From NCBI RefSeq assembly GCF_003096275.1, contig NZ_QENQ01000001.1, positions 3,429,763 to 3,493,762 on the forward strand: a DNA stretch of 64,000 nt, given 5' to 3'. The position numbers were made by a program, and so were the translations under genes. Shown here piece by piece: positions 42,446 through 51,849 of this stretch; the first letter of the stretch is position 1, and every line of letters starts with the position of its first letter. Under the pieces are notes generated by a model. It was not told the DNA's origin. It saw nothing but the letters and a program-made list of their open reading frames with translations, and searched no databases. This DNA comes from Sphingomonas pokkalii. Its GTDB lineage: Bacteria > Pseudomonadota > Alphaproteobacteria > Sphingomonadales > Sphingomonadaceae.

Positions 42446-43435
42446 TCAGACCTGCAGCCCTACCGCCTGCTGCGCGGCCTTCAGAGTAGGTGCCGCCAGC
42501 GCACTGGCCCGTGCGGCGCCCTTGGCGAGCCGGGCGCCCACTTCGGCACGATCGTTCAGCAGCGCCGTCAGCCGCTCCCGAATCGGGCCGAGCACCGAAA
42601 TCGTCAGGTCCGCCAGCGCCGGCTTGAATGCGCCGAAGCCCTGGCCGGCATATTCCTCGACCACCGATTGCGGGTCGCGATCCGCCAGCGCGGCGAAGAT
42701 CGTCACCAGATTACGCGCCTCGGGACGCTCCACCAGTGCATCGAACGAATCGGGCAGCGGCTCGGGATCGGTCTTGGCCTTGCGGCACTTGGCGGCGATC
42801 GTGTCGTCGCTGTCGATCAGGTTGATGCGGCTCAGGTCCGAGGGATCGGACTTGGACATCTTCGCATTGCCGTCGCGCAGGCTCATGATCCGAGGTGCTG
42901 CCTTGCTGATCAGCGGCTCGGGCAGCGGGAACAGCTCGACCCCGAAATCCTGGTTGAACTTGGTCGCGATATCGCGCGTGAGCTCCAGATGCTGCTTCTG
43001 GTCCTCGCCGACGGGGACGTGGGTAGCCTGATAGACGAGAATATCGGCAGCCTGAAGAACCGGATAGGTGAAAAGGCCGACGCTGGCGCCGTCGCGGTTC
43101 TTGCCGGCCTTGTCCTTCCACTGGGTCATGCGGTTGAGCCAGCCCATCCGCGCGGTGCCCTGGAGGATCCAGCACAGCTCGGCATGGGCGGGGACGCGCG
43201 CCTGGTTGAACAGGATCGAGCGATCGTCGATGCCGGCGGCGAACAGCGTGGCGGCCATCTCGATCGTCGAGTTGGCGAGCTCCTGCGGGGTCACTGTGCC
43301 GGTAAGGGCGTGGAGATCGGCGAGGAAGAACAGGCATTCGCCCTGATCCTGCATCGCGACCCACTGCTTGATGGCGCCCAGATAATTGCCGAGGTGGAGA
43401 TTGCCGGTGGTCTGGATGCCCGAGACGACGCGCAT
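42446..43435 (-). CDS. trpS: Tryptophanyl-tRNA synthetase
   Basis: A 329-residue class I synthetase. The HIGH-type signature is TTGNLHLGNYLGAIKQW (about 9-25) and the KMSKS motif is GNAKMSKSDPSD (about 195). Other conserved parts are CLFFLADLHALT and GEDQKQHLELTRDIA. It charges tRNA-Trp in the cytosol. ATG at 43435 gives the normal MRVVSGIQTTG start; the upstream extension is not conserved-looking. It follows murJ on the same strand after about 100 bases. Confidence 0.97.
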   Translation of the reverse strand: MRVVSGIQTTGNLHLGNYLGAIKQWVAMQDQGECLFFLADLHALTGTVTPQELANSTIEMAATLFAAGIDDRSILFNQARVPAHAELCWILQGTARMGWLNRMTQWKDKAGKNRDGASVGLFTYPVLQAADILVYQATHVPVGEDQKQHLELTRDIATKFNQDFGVELFPLPEPLISKAAPRIMSLRDGNAKMSKSDPSDLSRINLIDSDDTIAAKCRKAKTDPEPLPDSFDALVERPEARNLVTIFAALADRDPQSVVEEYAGQGFGAFKPALADLTISVLGPIRERLTALLNDRAEVGARLAKGAARASALAAPTLKAAQQAVGLQV

Positions 43436-43538
43436 GGGATATTCACTCCGCACCCGGTTGACCGTTCGGCCGTTGGACCGGCCGCGGGTCCATGGCGGCG
43501 GGGGTGCAGGCCGCGCGATCTGCCAGGACGCGGGCGCT

Positions 43539-45107
43539 CTAGCGCGCGGCGCGGCGGCGGACCAGCGCCTTGATGTCCGAAAGCAGGAAGGCGCGGGTGG
43601 CGAAGCAGGCGGCGACATAGATGGCGCAGCCGGCGCCGACCAGGAGCACGAGGCCCGCATAGCGTTCCCAGATCCGGCCGTTGAGCCACGGATCGAGCAG
43701 CCCGTCGCCCGCCCAGAGCGCCACGCCCATCAGGATCGCGGCGAGCGCAAGGCGCGGTACCCTGCGGGCAAGTTGCGGGTCGACGGTGAAGTGACCGCGC
43801 TTGCGCAGCGTGAGGTACAGCATCGTCACGTTGACGGTGGAGGAAAGCGCGGTGGCGAGTGGCGGCCCGAGATGCGCGATCAGCGGAATCAGCGCGAGAT
43901 TGGCGGCGATGTTCACGCCCACGGAGATCATCGCCAGCCGCACCGGCGTTTTGGTGTCCTGCCGCGCGTAGAAGCCGGGGGTGAGCACCTTGACCAGGAT
44001 ATAGGAGGGCAGGCCGATCGAGAATCCGGCGAGCGCCCAGGCGCATTTCACCGTGTCTTCCGGGGTGAAATGACCATATTGGAACAGCCCGCGAATGATC
44101 GGTTCCGCGGCGACGATCAGCGCCACCATCGCCGGCAGGGTGAGGAACAGCGCCAGTTCCATGCCGCGATTCTGCGTCTCCATCGCTTCGGCATCGCGGC
44201 CGGCGGTGAGCAGCCGGGTGATGGTGGGCAGCAGGATCGTGCCCAGCCCGATGCCGATCAGGCCAAGCGGAAGCTGGTTCACCCGGTCGGCATAATAGAT
44301 GAACGAAATCGAACCCTTGCCGAGCAGCTTGCCCGACATGGCGGTGGAGATCAGCAGGTTGAGCTGCACCGCGCCCGCGCCGATCGCGGCGGGCAGGATC
44401 AGCTTCATCAGCCGCCGGACATCATCATCGATACGCGGCAGGCGGGGGCGGAGCGAAACGCCCGAGGCGCGGCAGGCGAGTGCCAGCCAGCCGAGCTGGA
44501 GCAGCCCGCCGACCGGCACCGCAATGGCCTGCACCCGCGCGGTCTCCTCCGGCGTGCCTTGGAAGAAGAACAGCCCGGCCACCATCGCGATGTTGAGCAG
44601 GATCGGCGCAGCGGCGTTGACCCAGAATTTGTCGAGCGAATTGAGGATGCCGCCCAGCAGCGAGGCGAGGCAGATCAGCATCAGATAGGGAATGGTGATC
44701 CGCGACAGCTGTACCGCAAAGGCAAATTGTTCGTGGCTGGGATTCTGCTTGGCAAAGCCGCCGGAGAGCATCGCAGTGAGCGGCCAGGCGGCGGCGAGCG
44801 CCACCAGCGTCAGCGCGACCAGGACCGTGAACAGGACGGACAGCGTCCGCTCGGCAAAATCGAAGGCGCGGCCGCGCTCGCCGTTCACGCCCAGCTTCTG
44901 ATTGAACATCGGCACGAAGGCCGATGCGAAGGCGCCCTCCGCGAAGAAGGCGCGGAACATGTTGGGCAGGCGGAAGGCGACGAGGAAGGCGTCCGACGCG
45001 AAGTTGGCGCCGACATAGCGCGCCTGGAGCGAATCGCGGACCAGCGCGAGGATGCGACTGGCGAGCGTAAGACCGCCCACCGAACCCAGGCTGCGCACGA
45101 GCTTCAT
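43539..45107 (-). CDS. murJ: Lipid II flippase MurJ
   Basis: A 522-residue polytopic membrane protein with about 14 hydrophobic helices. The MviN signature is evident: LVRSLGSVGGLTLASRILALVRDSL at the start, ARYVGANFASDAFLVAFRLPNMFRAFFAEGAFASAFVPMF (read in parts), and RALFQYGHF-like GLFQYGHFTPEDT later. It moves lipid II across the inner membrane for peptidoglycan synthesis. It follows secB and its terminator. Confidence 0.95.
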   Translation of the reverse strand: MKLVRSLGSVGGLTLASRILALVRDSLQARYVGANFASDAFLVAFRLPNMFRAFFAEGAFASAFVPMFNQKLGVNGERGRAFDFAERTLSVLFTVLVALTLVALAAAWPLTAMLSGGFAKQNPSHEQFAFAVQLSRITIPYLMLICLASLLGGILNSLDKFWVNAAAPILLNIAMVAGLFFFQGTPEETARVQAIAVPVGGLLQLGWLALACRASGVSLRPRLPRIDDDVRRLMKLILPAAIGAGAVQLNLLISTAMSGKLLGKGSISFIYYADRVNQLPLGLIGIGLGTILLPTITRLLTAGRDAEAMETQNRGMELALFLTLPAMVALIVAAEPIIRGLFQYGHFTPEDTVKCAWALAGFSIGLPSYILVKVLTPGFYARQDTKTPVRLAMISVGVNIAANLALIPLIAHLGPPLATALSSTVNVTMLYLTLRKRGHFTVDPQLARRVPRLALAAILMGVALWAGDGLLDPWLNGRIWERYAGLVLLVGAGCAIYVAACFATRAFLLSDIKALVRRRAAR

Positions 45108-45130
45108 CGTAGAATCGCCGTCCTAGAAGG

Positions 45131-45166
45131 AAAAGGGGGCGCTACCGACGTGCGGCGCGCCCCCGA
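45131..45166 (-). terminator. Intrinsic terminator of secB
   Basis: On the minus strand GGGGGCGC and GCGCCCCC enclose a loop and are followed by TTTTCC. It lies between the secB stop and the murJ start. Confidence 0.75.
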
Positions 45167-45186
45167 AATCAGGCTGGTGCCCGTGT

Positions 45187-45696
45187 TCAGGCGTGGCCGG
45201 CTTCTTCGAAGCCGATCGCGCCTTCCTGCTGGGCGCGCTGCTGCATGTAGATGCCGGCGAAATCGATCGGCTCCAGCATCAGCGGCGGGAAGCCGCCGTC
45301 GCGGACCTGATCGGCCAGCACGCGGCGCGCGAACGGGAACAGGATGCGCGGCGCTTCGCCGAGCAGGAACGGATCGAGCGCTTCCTGCGGGATGTTGCGG
45401 AGCGCGAACAGGCCCGCATAGGTGAGGTCGACGATGAACGCGACCTGCTCGCCGGCCTGGGCGCGGACTTCGATCTTGAGCGCGACTTCATACACATCGT
45501 CGCCGACGCGATTTGAACCGATGTTGAACTGCACATCGATCGCCGGAGCGGTCTGCTGCTGGTAGATGGCCGGGGCGTTCGGATTCTCGAACGACAGGTC
45601 CTTCACATATTGCGACAGCACGCCTGCCTGGGGCGCATCATCCGCGCCATTCGCGGCAGGTTCGCCGAATTCGGCGAAGGTGTCGTTCTCGGCCAT
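45187..45696 (-). CDS. secB: Protein-export chaperone SecB
   Basis: A 169-residue acidic chaperone. Conserved are YVKDLSFENPNAP, IDVQFNIGSNRVGDDVYEVALKIEV, YAGLFALRNIPQEALDPFLLGEAPRILFPFARRVLAD (read in parts) and GGFPPLMLEPIDFAGIY. It keeps preproteins unfolded and passes them to SecA. ATG at 45696 has AAGAGGAA upstream. It is divergent from the Tim44-like gene, a common alphaproteobacterial order. Confidence 0.96.
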   Translation of the reverse strand: MAENDTFAEFGEPAANGADDAPQAGVLSQYVKDLSFENPNAPAIYQQQTAPAIDVQFNIGSNRVGDDVYEVALKIEVRAQAGEQVAFIVDLTYAGLFALRNIPQEALDPFLLGEAPRILFPFARRVLADQVRDGGFPPLMLEPIDFAGIYMQQRAQQEGAIGFEEAGHA

Positions 45697-45855
45697 CGAA
45701 ACTTCCTCTTTTTCCGGAGATTTTCGCGCACTCGGCGCGTTACTCGACTTGCGACTAGCAGGGCTCTGCCAGCCGCGCAATCGGCCGGCCGCCGTTCGAT
45801 TTGAAACGTGCGGCATGAAGGCCTATGTAACGCAGACGGAGGCTTTGGAGGGCCA

Positions 45856-46500
45856 GTGTTCTACGTCATTCTATTCGCGATGGTGGCCGGCTTTCTGGCG
45901 CTGCGGCTGTATTCGGTGCTCGGCAAGCGTACCGGGCACGAACAGGCGCTGCCCAAGCCCGCCGAGGAACGCGTGGCGATGCCGCCGGTAACCCGGACGC
46001 TGGACGCCGCGCCGGAGCCGCGCGAATCGCTCAATCGTGCGATCGAGCCCGGTGCGGAAGCCGGCCTCCGTTCGGTGATCGCGGCGGATTCGAGCTTCGA
46101 CGTGAACCAGTTCGTCGAAGGCGCCAAATCCGCCTATCGGATGATCCTCGAGGCCTTCTGGAAGGGCGATGAGGAAACGCTGGCCTGGCTGGTCGATGAA
46201 GAGGTGCGCGCGGCGTTCCTGCAGTCGATCGCCGAGCGCAAGGCGCTGGGGCAGACGCTGGACAACCGCCTGGTTTCGATCGAGCGGGCGACGATCGCCG
46301 GCGCCTCGCTGGAGGCCAAGGTCGCGCGCATCGCGATGCGGTTCGACGCGGATGTGGTCGCGGTGACCCGCGATGCCGAAGGTGCGGTGGTCGCCGGATC
46401 GATGAGCGACGCGATCACGACCCACGACGTGTGGACCTTCGCACGCAATCTGCGCAGCGACGATCCGAACTGGAAGCTGGTCGAGACCGACGAAGCCTGA
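45856..46500 (+). CDS. Tim44/TimA-like membrane-anchored protein
   Basis: A 214-residue protein. An N-terminal membrane helix (FYVILFAMVAGFLALRLYSVLG) is followed by a linker (about 25-80) and a Tim44-like domain: FDVNQFVEGAKSAYRMILEAFWKGDEETLAWLVDEEV and later VAVTRDAEGAVVAGS, HDVWTFARNL. GTG at 45856 with GGAGG upstream places the helix at the very start. The family is widespread in alphaproteobacteria beside secB and mltA and is thought to act at the inner membrane. Its stop shares a base with the next start (TGATG), so it is coupled to mltA. Confidence 0.85.
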   Translation: MFYVILFAMVAGFLALRLYSVLGKRTGHEQALPKPAEERVAMPPVTRTLDAAPEPRESLNRAIEPGAEAGLRSVIAADSSFDVNQFVEGAKSAYRMILEAFWKGDEETLAWLVDEEVRAAFLQSIAERKALGQTLDNRLVSIERATIAGASLEAKVARIAMRFDADVVAVTRDAEGAVVAGSMSDAITTHDVWTFARNLRSDDPNWKLVETDEA

Positions 46501-47810
46501 TGGGCGATATGCGCAGCTGGGGTATATTCGCGCTCGCCGGGTTGCTGGGGGCGTGTTCCAGCGGCGTCGTTCCGCCGGAGCCCGGTGCCCGGCCGGCGCC
46601 TTCCCGGCCTGCGCCCGAGCGCCCCGTGATCGCGACACTGCCCGAGACTCCGCCGAACCTGCCGGCCCGGCAGCCGGTGGCGGCGGTGCCGTTGCCGGCG
46701 CTGCCGGCTGCGCCGGCCATTGCCGGTGCCACGAGCGCCGCCATGGCCGGGCTGGTCGCCGGTCCGCCGATCGAGACGCTGCCGATAGCCGCGCAGGGCG
46801 CCGCGCGGGCGCTGGCAGCATTCAAGGTGAGTTGCCCCGGCCTGGTGCGCCGCACCGACGGTTCTGGGCTGACCCGCGGCGGCGACTGGGCCGATTCCTG
46901 CACGGCGGCGGCCAACTGGCCGGCGGACGATGCGGCCCAATTCTTCGCGCAATGGTTCGAGACGGTGCAGGTGGGCGACGGCACTGCCTTTGCCACCGGC
47001 TATTACGAACCCGAAATCGCCGGTACGCGCGAACGGCGTGCGGGCTATGCGGTGCCGGTCTATGGCGTCCCCGACAATCTGATCGAGGTCGACCTCGGCC
47101 TGTTCTCCGACGCGCTGAAGGGCAAGCGGATTCGGGGCCGCGTGGAAGGAAGGCGGTTCGTACCCTATTATGACCGCGCCGAGATCGAACAGGGCGCGCT
47201 GGAAGGCCATGCGCCCGTGGTCGCCTGGGCGGCCGACCCGATCGAGATGTTTTTCCTGCAGGTGCAGGGATCGGGCCGGCTGAAGGGCCCGGACGGGCAG
47301 GTGGTGCGCATCGGCTATGCCGGGCAGAACGGCCGTGATTATACCGGGATCGGCAAGCTGATGAAGGACCGCGGGCTGCTCGGCCCCGGACAGACGTCGA
47401 TGCAGGGGATCGTCGCCTGGCTGCGGGCCAACCCTGACCAGGGCCGCGCCATCATGCGCGAGAACAAGAGCTTCGTCTTCTTCAAGGAACTGAACGGCCC
47501 CGGTCCGCTGGGCGCGATGGGCTATCCGGTCGCCGGCTGGGCCAGCGCCGCGGTCGATCCGAAATTCATCCCGCTCGGCGCGCCGCTGTTCCTGTCGATG
47601 GATCGTGCCGACGCGACCGGCCTTTGGGTGGCGCAGGATACCGGCGGTGCGATCAAGGGGCCCAACCGCGTCGATACCTTCTGGGGCGCGGGCGAGGATG
47701 CCCGGGCGATCGCCGGCGGCATGTCGGCGCGCGGCACCGCCTGGCTGTTGCTGCCTCGCGGCACGCTGGCCCGGCTGCGCCAGACTCCGGCGGAGCAATC
47801 GCAGCCATGA
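46500..47810 (+). CDS. mltA: Membrane-bound lytic murein transglycosylase A, lipoprotein
   Basis: A 436-residue precursor. The signal ends in a lipobox (ALAGLLGACSS, Cys near 20). A Pro-rich segment to about 80 precedes the MltA domain (FATGYYEPEIAGTRERR, VEGRRFVPYYDRAEIEQGAL, FFLQVQGSGRL). The C-terminal 3D domain contains GFPVAGW-like GYPVAGWAS and LWVAQDTGGAIKGPNRVDTFWGAG with its conserved Asp residues. It cuts peptidoglycan at the outer-membrane side. ATG at 46500 overlaps the Tim44-like stop; another Met lies three codons on. Its stop overlaps smr (ATGA). Confidence 0.94.
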   Translation: MGDMRSWGIFALAGLLGACSSGVVPPEPGARPAPSRPAPERPVIATLPETPPNLPARQPVAAVPLPALPAAPAIAGATSAAMAGLVAGPPIETLPIAAQGAARALAAFKVSCPGLVRRTDGSGLTRGGDWADSCTAAANWPADDAAQFFAQWFETVQVGDGTAFATGYYEPEIAGTRERRAGYAVPVYGVPDNLIEVDLGLFSDALKGKRIRGRVEGRRFVPYYDRAEIEQGALEGHAPVVAWAADPIEMFFLQVQGSGRLKGPDGQVVRIGYAGQNGRDYTGIGKLMKDRGLLGPGQTSMQGIVAWLRANPDQGRAIMRENKSFVFFKELNGPGPLGAMGYPVAGWASAAVDPKFIPLGAPLFLSMDRADATGLWVAQDTGGAIKGPNRVDTFWGAGEDARAIAGGMSARGTAWLLLPRGTLARLRQTPAEQSQP

Positions 47811-48421
47811 GCGGGCGCGGGCGCCGCACGCTGGCGCCCGACGAAGCGGCGCTGTGGCAGCGCGTCGTTGCCAGTGTGACGCCGATGCACGCCCGCACCG
47901 CGGCCCGGAAACCGGCCGAGCCGCCGCCGCCCGAAATGCCCGTGCCAGCCCCGCGTGCCGCGCCACCCGCGGCGATCACCGTCCCGCCGGGCAAGCTGGT
48001 GCCGATGCGGAAGAAGCCGGCGGCGATCACCCTGGCCATGGCGGCGGCGGAGGGCCATGCCGGCAACACGCTCGACAAATCCTGGGATCGCCGGCTTTCG
48101 CGCGGGCTGGTTGCCCCGGAGAGTACGGTCGACCTGCATGGGCATACGCTGCATTCGGCGTATGGCCGGCTGGATTTCGGCCTGGCGCAAGCGGTGGCGC
48201 GCGGCGACCGGGTGTTGCTGCTGATCACCGGAAAGCCGCCGCGGCCCGAATCGGAGCGACCCCATGCGCGCGGTGCGATCCGGGCTGCCGTGGGCGACTG
48301 GCTGGCATCGGGCCGCCACGCCGATCGCATCGCGGCGGTGCGGCAGGCGCATCCCCGCCACGGCGGCGCGGGCGCGCTGTATATCGTGTTTCGGCGGCAG
48401 CGGCAGGCGTTCAGCGACTGA
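47807..48421 (+). CDS. Smr-domain protein
   Basis: A 204-residue protein. The N-terminal half is Pro/Arg-rich and probably disordered (MHARTAARKPAEPPPPEMP). The C-terminal Smr domain begins with VDLHGHTLHSAYGRLDFGLAQAV (LDLHG-type motif, about 106) and has LLLITGKPPRPE and GGAGALYIVFRRQ. The domain is a nuclease-like fold acting on DNA or RNA junctions in related proteins. The start overlaps mltA. Order Tim44-like/mltA/smr is common in alphaproteobacteria. Confidence 0.88.
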   Translation: MSGRGRRTLAPDEAALWQRVVASVTPMHARTAARKPAEPPPPEMPVPAPRAAPPAAITVPPGKLVPMRKKPAAITLAMAAAEGHAGNTLDKSWDRRLSRGLVAPESTVDLHGHTLHSAYGRLDFGLAQAVARGDRVLLLITGKPPRPESERPHARGAIRAAVGDWLASGRHADRIAAVRQAHPRHGGAGALYIVFRRQRQAFSD

Positions 48422-48507
48422 ATTTGTTAACTTATCTCTGCCAGCGTCGGCCTTCTCCACAAACTGGCGCGGAGCCGGAATACAGGGGAACTCGGAGCAG
48501 GTATCAG

Positions 48508-50184
48508 GTGACAGGCGGTGCCCCATGGAATCGAACGTCGACGGTAGCGATCGGCGCTGCCGTCGCCACGTTCGCGCCGGTAGGTGGGGTGCTGGTTGCC
48601 ATGGGCGTACCGATGATGACCGCGCTGGCGCTTGCCGGCCTGGCGGGCACCCTGGCCGGCAGCGCAGGACTGATCGGTGCCGCCGGCGCGCGCAACTTGT
48701 CGCGAGCGGCGATCGCCGCCGCCGTCGAGCGGTTGGGCACGGCATCGCTGGGCGACCTGGAAGCCGAGCTGCCGGCGCGGCTTCGGCAGGGCGCCCCGAC
48801 CCTCGCGGCCGCGCTGGAAGAGCTGTTCCACAAGCTGCACGGCAATCTCGAAAGCGTGCACCGGCTGGCAATGTTCGACACGGTGACCGGCCTGGCGAAC
48901 CGCCCGCATTTCCGGCGCAGCGCCGAGCGGATGCTGGAAGACGGCGGGGACGATGCCGCCGCCGTGCTGTTCTTCATCGACCTGGATCGCTTCAAGGCGG
49001 TCAACGACACGCTGGGCCATGCGGTGGGCGACATGTTGCTGAGCATGGTGGCCAATCGCCTGCGCGCGGTGGCGGATCGCTGTGCGGCCTTAGGGCGGGT
49101 GGAGCCGCCCTTGATCGGCCGCCTGGCCGGGGACGAGTTCACGCTGTTCTTCGCGCATCTTCCCGATCCGGCCGAAGCGGAACGGATCGGAGGCGGGGTA
49201 ATCACCGCGCTTTCCGAACCGTTCGCGCTTGCCGGCCAGGAAGTTTCGATCGGTGCATCGATCGGCATCGCGCGTTTCCCCCAGCATGGCCGCACCCTGC
49301 ACGAACTGATGCGATCGGCGGATGCCGCGATGTACCGGGCGAAGGCCTTTGGTCGCGGTCGCGTCGAATCGTTCAGCGCGGAACTGGCGTCGGACATTGC
49401 GGAACGCGCGCAACTGGAAACCGAATTGCGCGCGGCGATCGATCGCCGCGAATTCGCCCTCGTCTTCCAGCCACAGCTTTCGGCTGCCGATGGCCGGATC
49501 GTCGGGGCCGAGGCGCTGCTTCGCTGGCAGCATCCCGACGGCATGAAACTGCCCGCGGCGTTCCTGACCCGCGCCGAGGAAACCGGCCTGATCGTGGAAA
49601 TCGGGGACTGGGTGGTGGCCCAGGTCGCGGCGACGATCGCGCGATGGAGCCGGTTGGGCGTGGAGCAGCGGCTGGCGATCAACGTGAGCGCGCGCGAGAT
49701 CGACGATGCCGGCTATTTTCGCCGCCTGCGGGCGGCGATGCTGGCCGCCAAGGCACCCGCGCGCCTGCTGGAACTGGAACTCAGCGAAACCTTGGCGATG
49801 GATTGTTCCGAAGCCGTGCTCCGCGCGATCGCCGCGTTGCGTGCCGATGGCGCATCGATCGCGATCGACGATTTCGGGACGGGCTATTCCAACCTGGCGC
49901 GCCTGCGCCGGATGCCGGTGGATCGCGTGAAGCTGGACGGCAGCGTGATCGAGCATATCGCCGACAGCGAGGATGCGCGCGGAATCGCCCAGGCGGTGAT
50001 CGCGCTGATCCACGGCCTGGGCTGCGAAGCCGTGGCGGAAGGCATCGAGACGGAGGCGCAGGCGGCCGTGCTTCGAATCATCGGCTGCGACGTGCTGCAG
50101 GGCTATGCCATGGGCGCGCCGATGCTGGAGGCCGATTTCCTGGCCTGGGCGCAGGACATGGCGCCGCAGCGGGCGGTCGGCTGA
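48508..50184 (+). CDS. Diguanylate cyclase/phosphodiesterase (GGDEF-EAL) with two membrane helices
   Basis: A 558-residue protein. Two hydrophobic helices near the N-terminus (VAIGAAVATFAPVGGVLVAM and MTALALAGLAGTLAG) anchor it. GGDEF starts near 130 (FDTVTGLANRPHF); the active site reads GRLAGDEF, an AGDEF variant often active. EAL starts near 305 with FALVFQPQL, then GAEALLRW, INVSA, LELSETLAM, AIDDFGTGYSN, VKLDG, AEGIET and LQGYAMGAP, all consistent with catalysis. GTG at 48508 with GGAG upstream is the chosen start. It lies 86 bases after smr, so it may be read with that operon. Net activity cannot be told. Confidence 0.85.
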   Translation: MTGGAPWNRTSTVAIGAAVATFAPVGGVLVAMGVPMMTALALAGLAGTLAGSAGLIGAAGARNLSRAAIAAAVERLGTASLGDLEAELPARLRQGAPTLAAALEELFHKLHGNLESVHRLAMFDTVTGLANRPHFRRSAERMLEDGGDDAAAVLFFIDLDRFKAVNDTLGHAVGDMLLSMVANRLRAVADRCAALGRVEPPLIGRLAGDEFTLFFAHLPDPAEAERIGGGVITALSEPFALAGQEVSIGASIGIARFPQHGRTLHELMRSADAAMYRAKAFGRGRVESFSAELASDIAERAQLETELRAAIDRREFALVFQPQLSAADGRIVGAEALLRWQHPDGMKLPAAFLTRAEETGLIVEIGDWVVAQVAATIARWSRLGVEQRLAINVSAREIDDAGYFRRLRAAMLAAKAPARLLELELSETLAMDCSEAVLRAIAALRADGASIAIDDFGTGYSNLARLRRMPVDRVKLDGSVIEHIADSEDARGIAQAVIALIHGLGCEAVAEGIETEAQAAVLRIIGCDVLQGYAMGAPMLEADFLAWAQDMAPQRAVG

Positions 50185-50198
50185 GGCTGCCTCTCTCC

Positions 50199-51311
50199 CT
50201 ATATCCGCCGCAGAATCTCCGCATACACGCCCGTCAGCGCTTCCAGGTCCGCCAATGCGACGGCTTCGTCGAGCTTGTGCATCGTCGCGTTGAGCAGGCC
50301 GAATTCCACGACCGGGCAGATGCGCGAGAGAAAGCGGGCATCGGACGTGCCGCCGGTGGTGGAAAGTTCAGCCGTCACTCCCAGCTGCGACTGGATTGCA
50401 TCGCTAACGAGTTGCGATAGCGCACCCGGCTGGGTGAGAAAGGCTTCGCCATAGACCCGGCCCTGCACCTCCGCTTCCGGGGCATGGCGGCGGACAATGG
50501 CTTCGACGCGCGCGATCAGATCGGGGCCGCGCTGTGCATCGTTGAAGCGGATGCTGATCCGCGCGGCGGCGCGTGCGGGAATCACATTGGTCGCACGGTT
50601 GCCGACGGCGAGATCGATGATTTCGATATTGGAGGGCTGGAACCAGGCATTGCCGGCATCGAGTTCGATCGCATCGATTTCCGCAAGCGCCCGCACCAGG
50701 CGCGGCACCGGATTGTCGGCGAGGTGCGGATAGGCGACATGGCCCTGGCGGCCGATCACGGCGATATCGATCACCGTCGAGCCGCGCCGGCCGATCTTGA
50801 TCATATCCCCCAGCCGCTGCGCCGAGGTGGGTTCGCCGACCAGGCAGAAATCGGGCGTCAGGCCGCGTTCGGCCATGCGCTCGATCAGCTTGGGCGTGCC
50901 GTAGGTGGCAGGGCCTTCTTCGTCGCCGGTGATGATCAGGCTGGTGGTGCCGCGCGGGGGCACCTTGGCCGCGGCGGCGACGAAGGCGGCGATGGCGCCC
51001 TTCATGTCGACCGCGCCGCGGCCGTAGAGCAGTTCGCCGCGGATCTCCGGCGCGAAGGCGCCGCTGGTCCAGCCTTCACCCGGCGGCACGACATCAAGAT
51101 GCCCAGCAAAGGCGAAGTGCGTGCCACCATCGCCGCGGACGGCCAGGAGGTTTTCGACCGGGCCATCGGGGGCCTCGCCCTCGACGAAGCGCTCGACCCG
51201 GAAGCCGAGGGGCGTGAGCGCGCGTTCGAGGACATCGAACACGGTGCCGCGCGCAGGCGTGACGCTTTCGGCGCCGATCAGGGCCTTGGTGAGTTCGACG
51301 ACGTCCGGCAC
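50199..51311 (-). CDS. dapE: Succinyl-diaminopimelate desuccinylase
   Basis: A 370-residue M20 metallohydrolase. Metal and catalytic motifs are FAGHLDVVPPGEGWTS, LYGRGAVDMKGAIAAF, ITGDEEGPA, LVGEPTS and, near the end, STTGGTSDARF. It removes succinate from N-succinyl-diaminopimelate in lysine and peptidoglycan-precursor synthesis. GTG at 51311 has GGAGGT just upstream; ATG at 51341 is the alternative and overlaps the divergent cupin start. The two divergent starts are only about 30 bp apart, so their promoters must lie within each other's coding DNA. Confidence 0.93.
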   Translation of the reverse strand: MPDVVELTKALIGAESVTPARGTVFDVLERALTPLGFRVERFVEGEAPDGPVENLLAVRGDGGTHFAFAGHLDVVPPGEGWTSGAFAPEIRGELLYGRGAVDMKGAIAAFVAAAAKVPPRGTTSLIITGDEEGPATYGTPKLIERMAERGLTPDFCLVGEPTSAQRLGDMIKIGRRGSTVIDIAVIGRQGHVAYPHLADNPVPRLVRALAEIDAIELDAGNAWFQPSNIEIIDLAVGNRATNVIPARAAARISIRFNDAQRGPDLIARVEAIVRRHAPEAEVQGRVYGEAFLTQPGALSQLVSDAIQSQLGVTAELSTTGGTSDARFLSRICPVVEFGLLNATMHKLDEAVALADLEALTGVYAEILRRI

Positions 51312-51340
51312 ACTACCTCCAACACTTGCGGGAGGCGACA

Positions 51341-51802
51341 TTGCCCAAGCTGAACCTGGATACAATCCCACAGACCAATGCGACCGGCTATCCGGCGCCG
51401 TTCGATGCGGCCGTGGCGGCACGATGGTATCGGCGCCTGGCCCCGGCCACCGGGCTTACCGCGATGGGGGTGAGCCATGTCGTGCTCAAGCCCGGCGCCT
51501 GGTCGTCGCAGCGGCACTGGCATGACAGCGAGGACGAGTTCGTGGTGATGCTCGCCGGCGAGGCGGTGCTGGTGGAGGCGGGCGGCGAGACGGTGCTGCG
51601 CGCAGGCGACTGTGCCGCATTCCCCATGGGCGTGGCGGATGGGCATCACCTGCAGAACCGATCGGATGCGGACTGCGTTTTCCTCGCGATCAGCGCGGGG
51701 CCGCGCGGGAGTGGCGGCTATTCCGACATCGACATGATGTTCACGCCCGAAGGCTATTTCCGCAAGGACGGGACGCGATATGAGACCGAGCGGTTGAAAT
51801 AG
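51341..51802 (+). CDS. Single-domain cupin protein
   Basis: A 153-residue cupin. Motif 1 reads WSSQRHWHDSEDEFVVMLAGEAVL with His-His-Glu ligand positions, and motif 2 is GDCAAFPMGVADGHHLQNRS. The C-terminus (GGYSDIDMMFTPEGYFRKDGTRYE) is typical of cupins found with sugar or sulfur metabolism. TTG at 51341 follows GGGAGG by five bases. It is divergent from dapE. A metal-dependent enzyme or binding role is likely; no substrate can be named. Confidence 0.8.
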   Translation: MPKLNLDTIPQTNATGYPAPFDAAVAARWYRRLAPATGLTAMGVSHVVLKPGAWSSQRHWHDSEDEFVVMLAGEAVLVEAGGETVLRAGDCAAFPMGVADGHHLQNRSDADCVFLAISAGPRGSGGYSDIDMMFTPEGYFRKDGTRYETERLK

Positions 51803-51849
51803 TCCGCGCGTCCAAGCCTTTGCCCTTCAGGCGAGCGGTTGGGATGGAT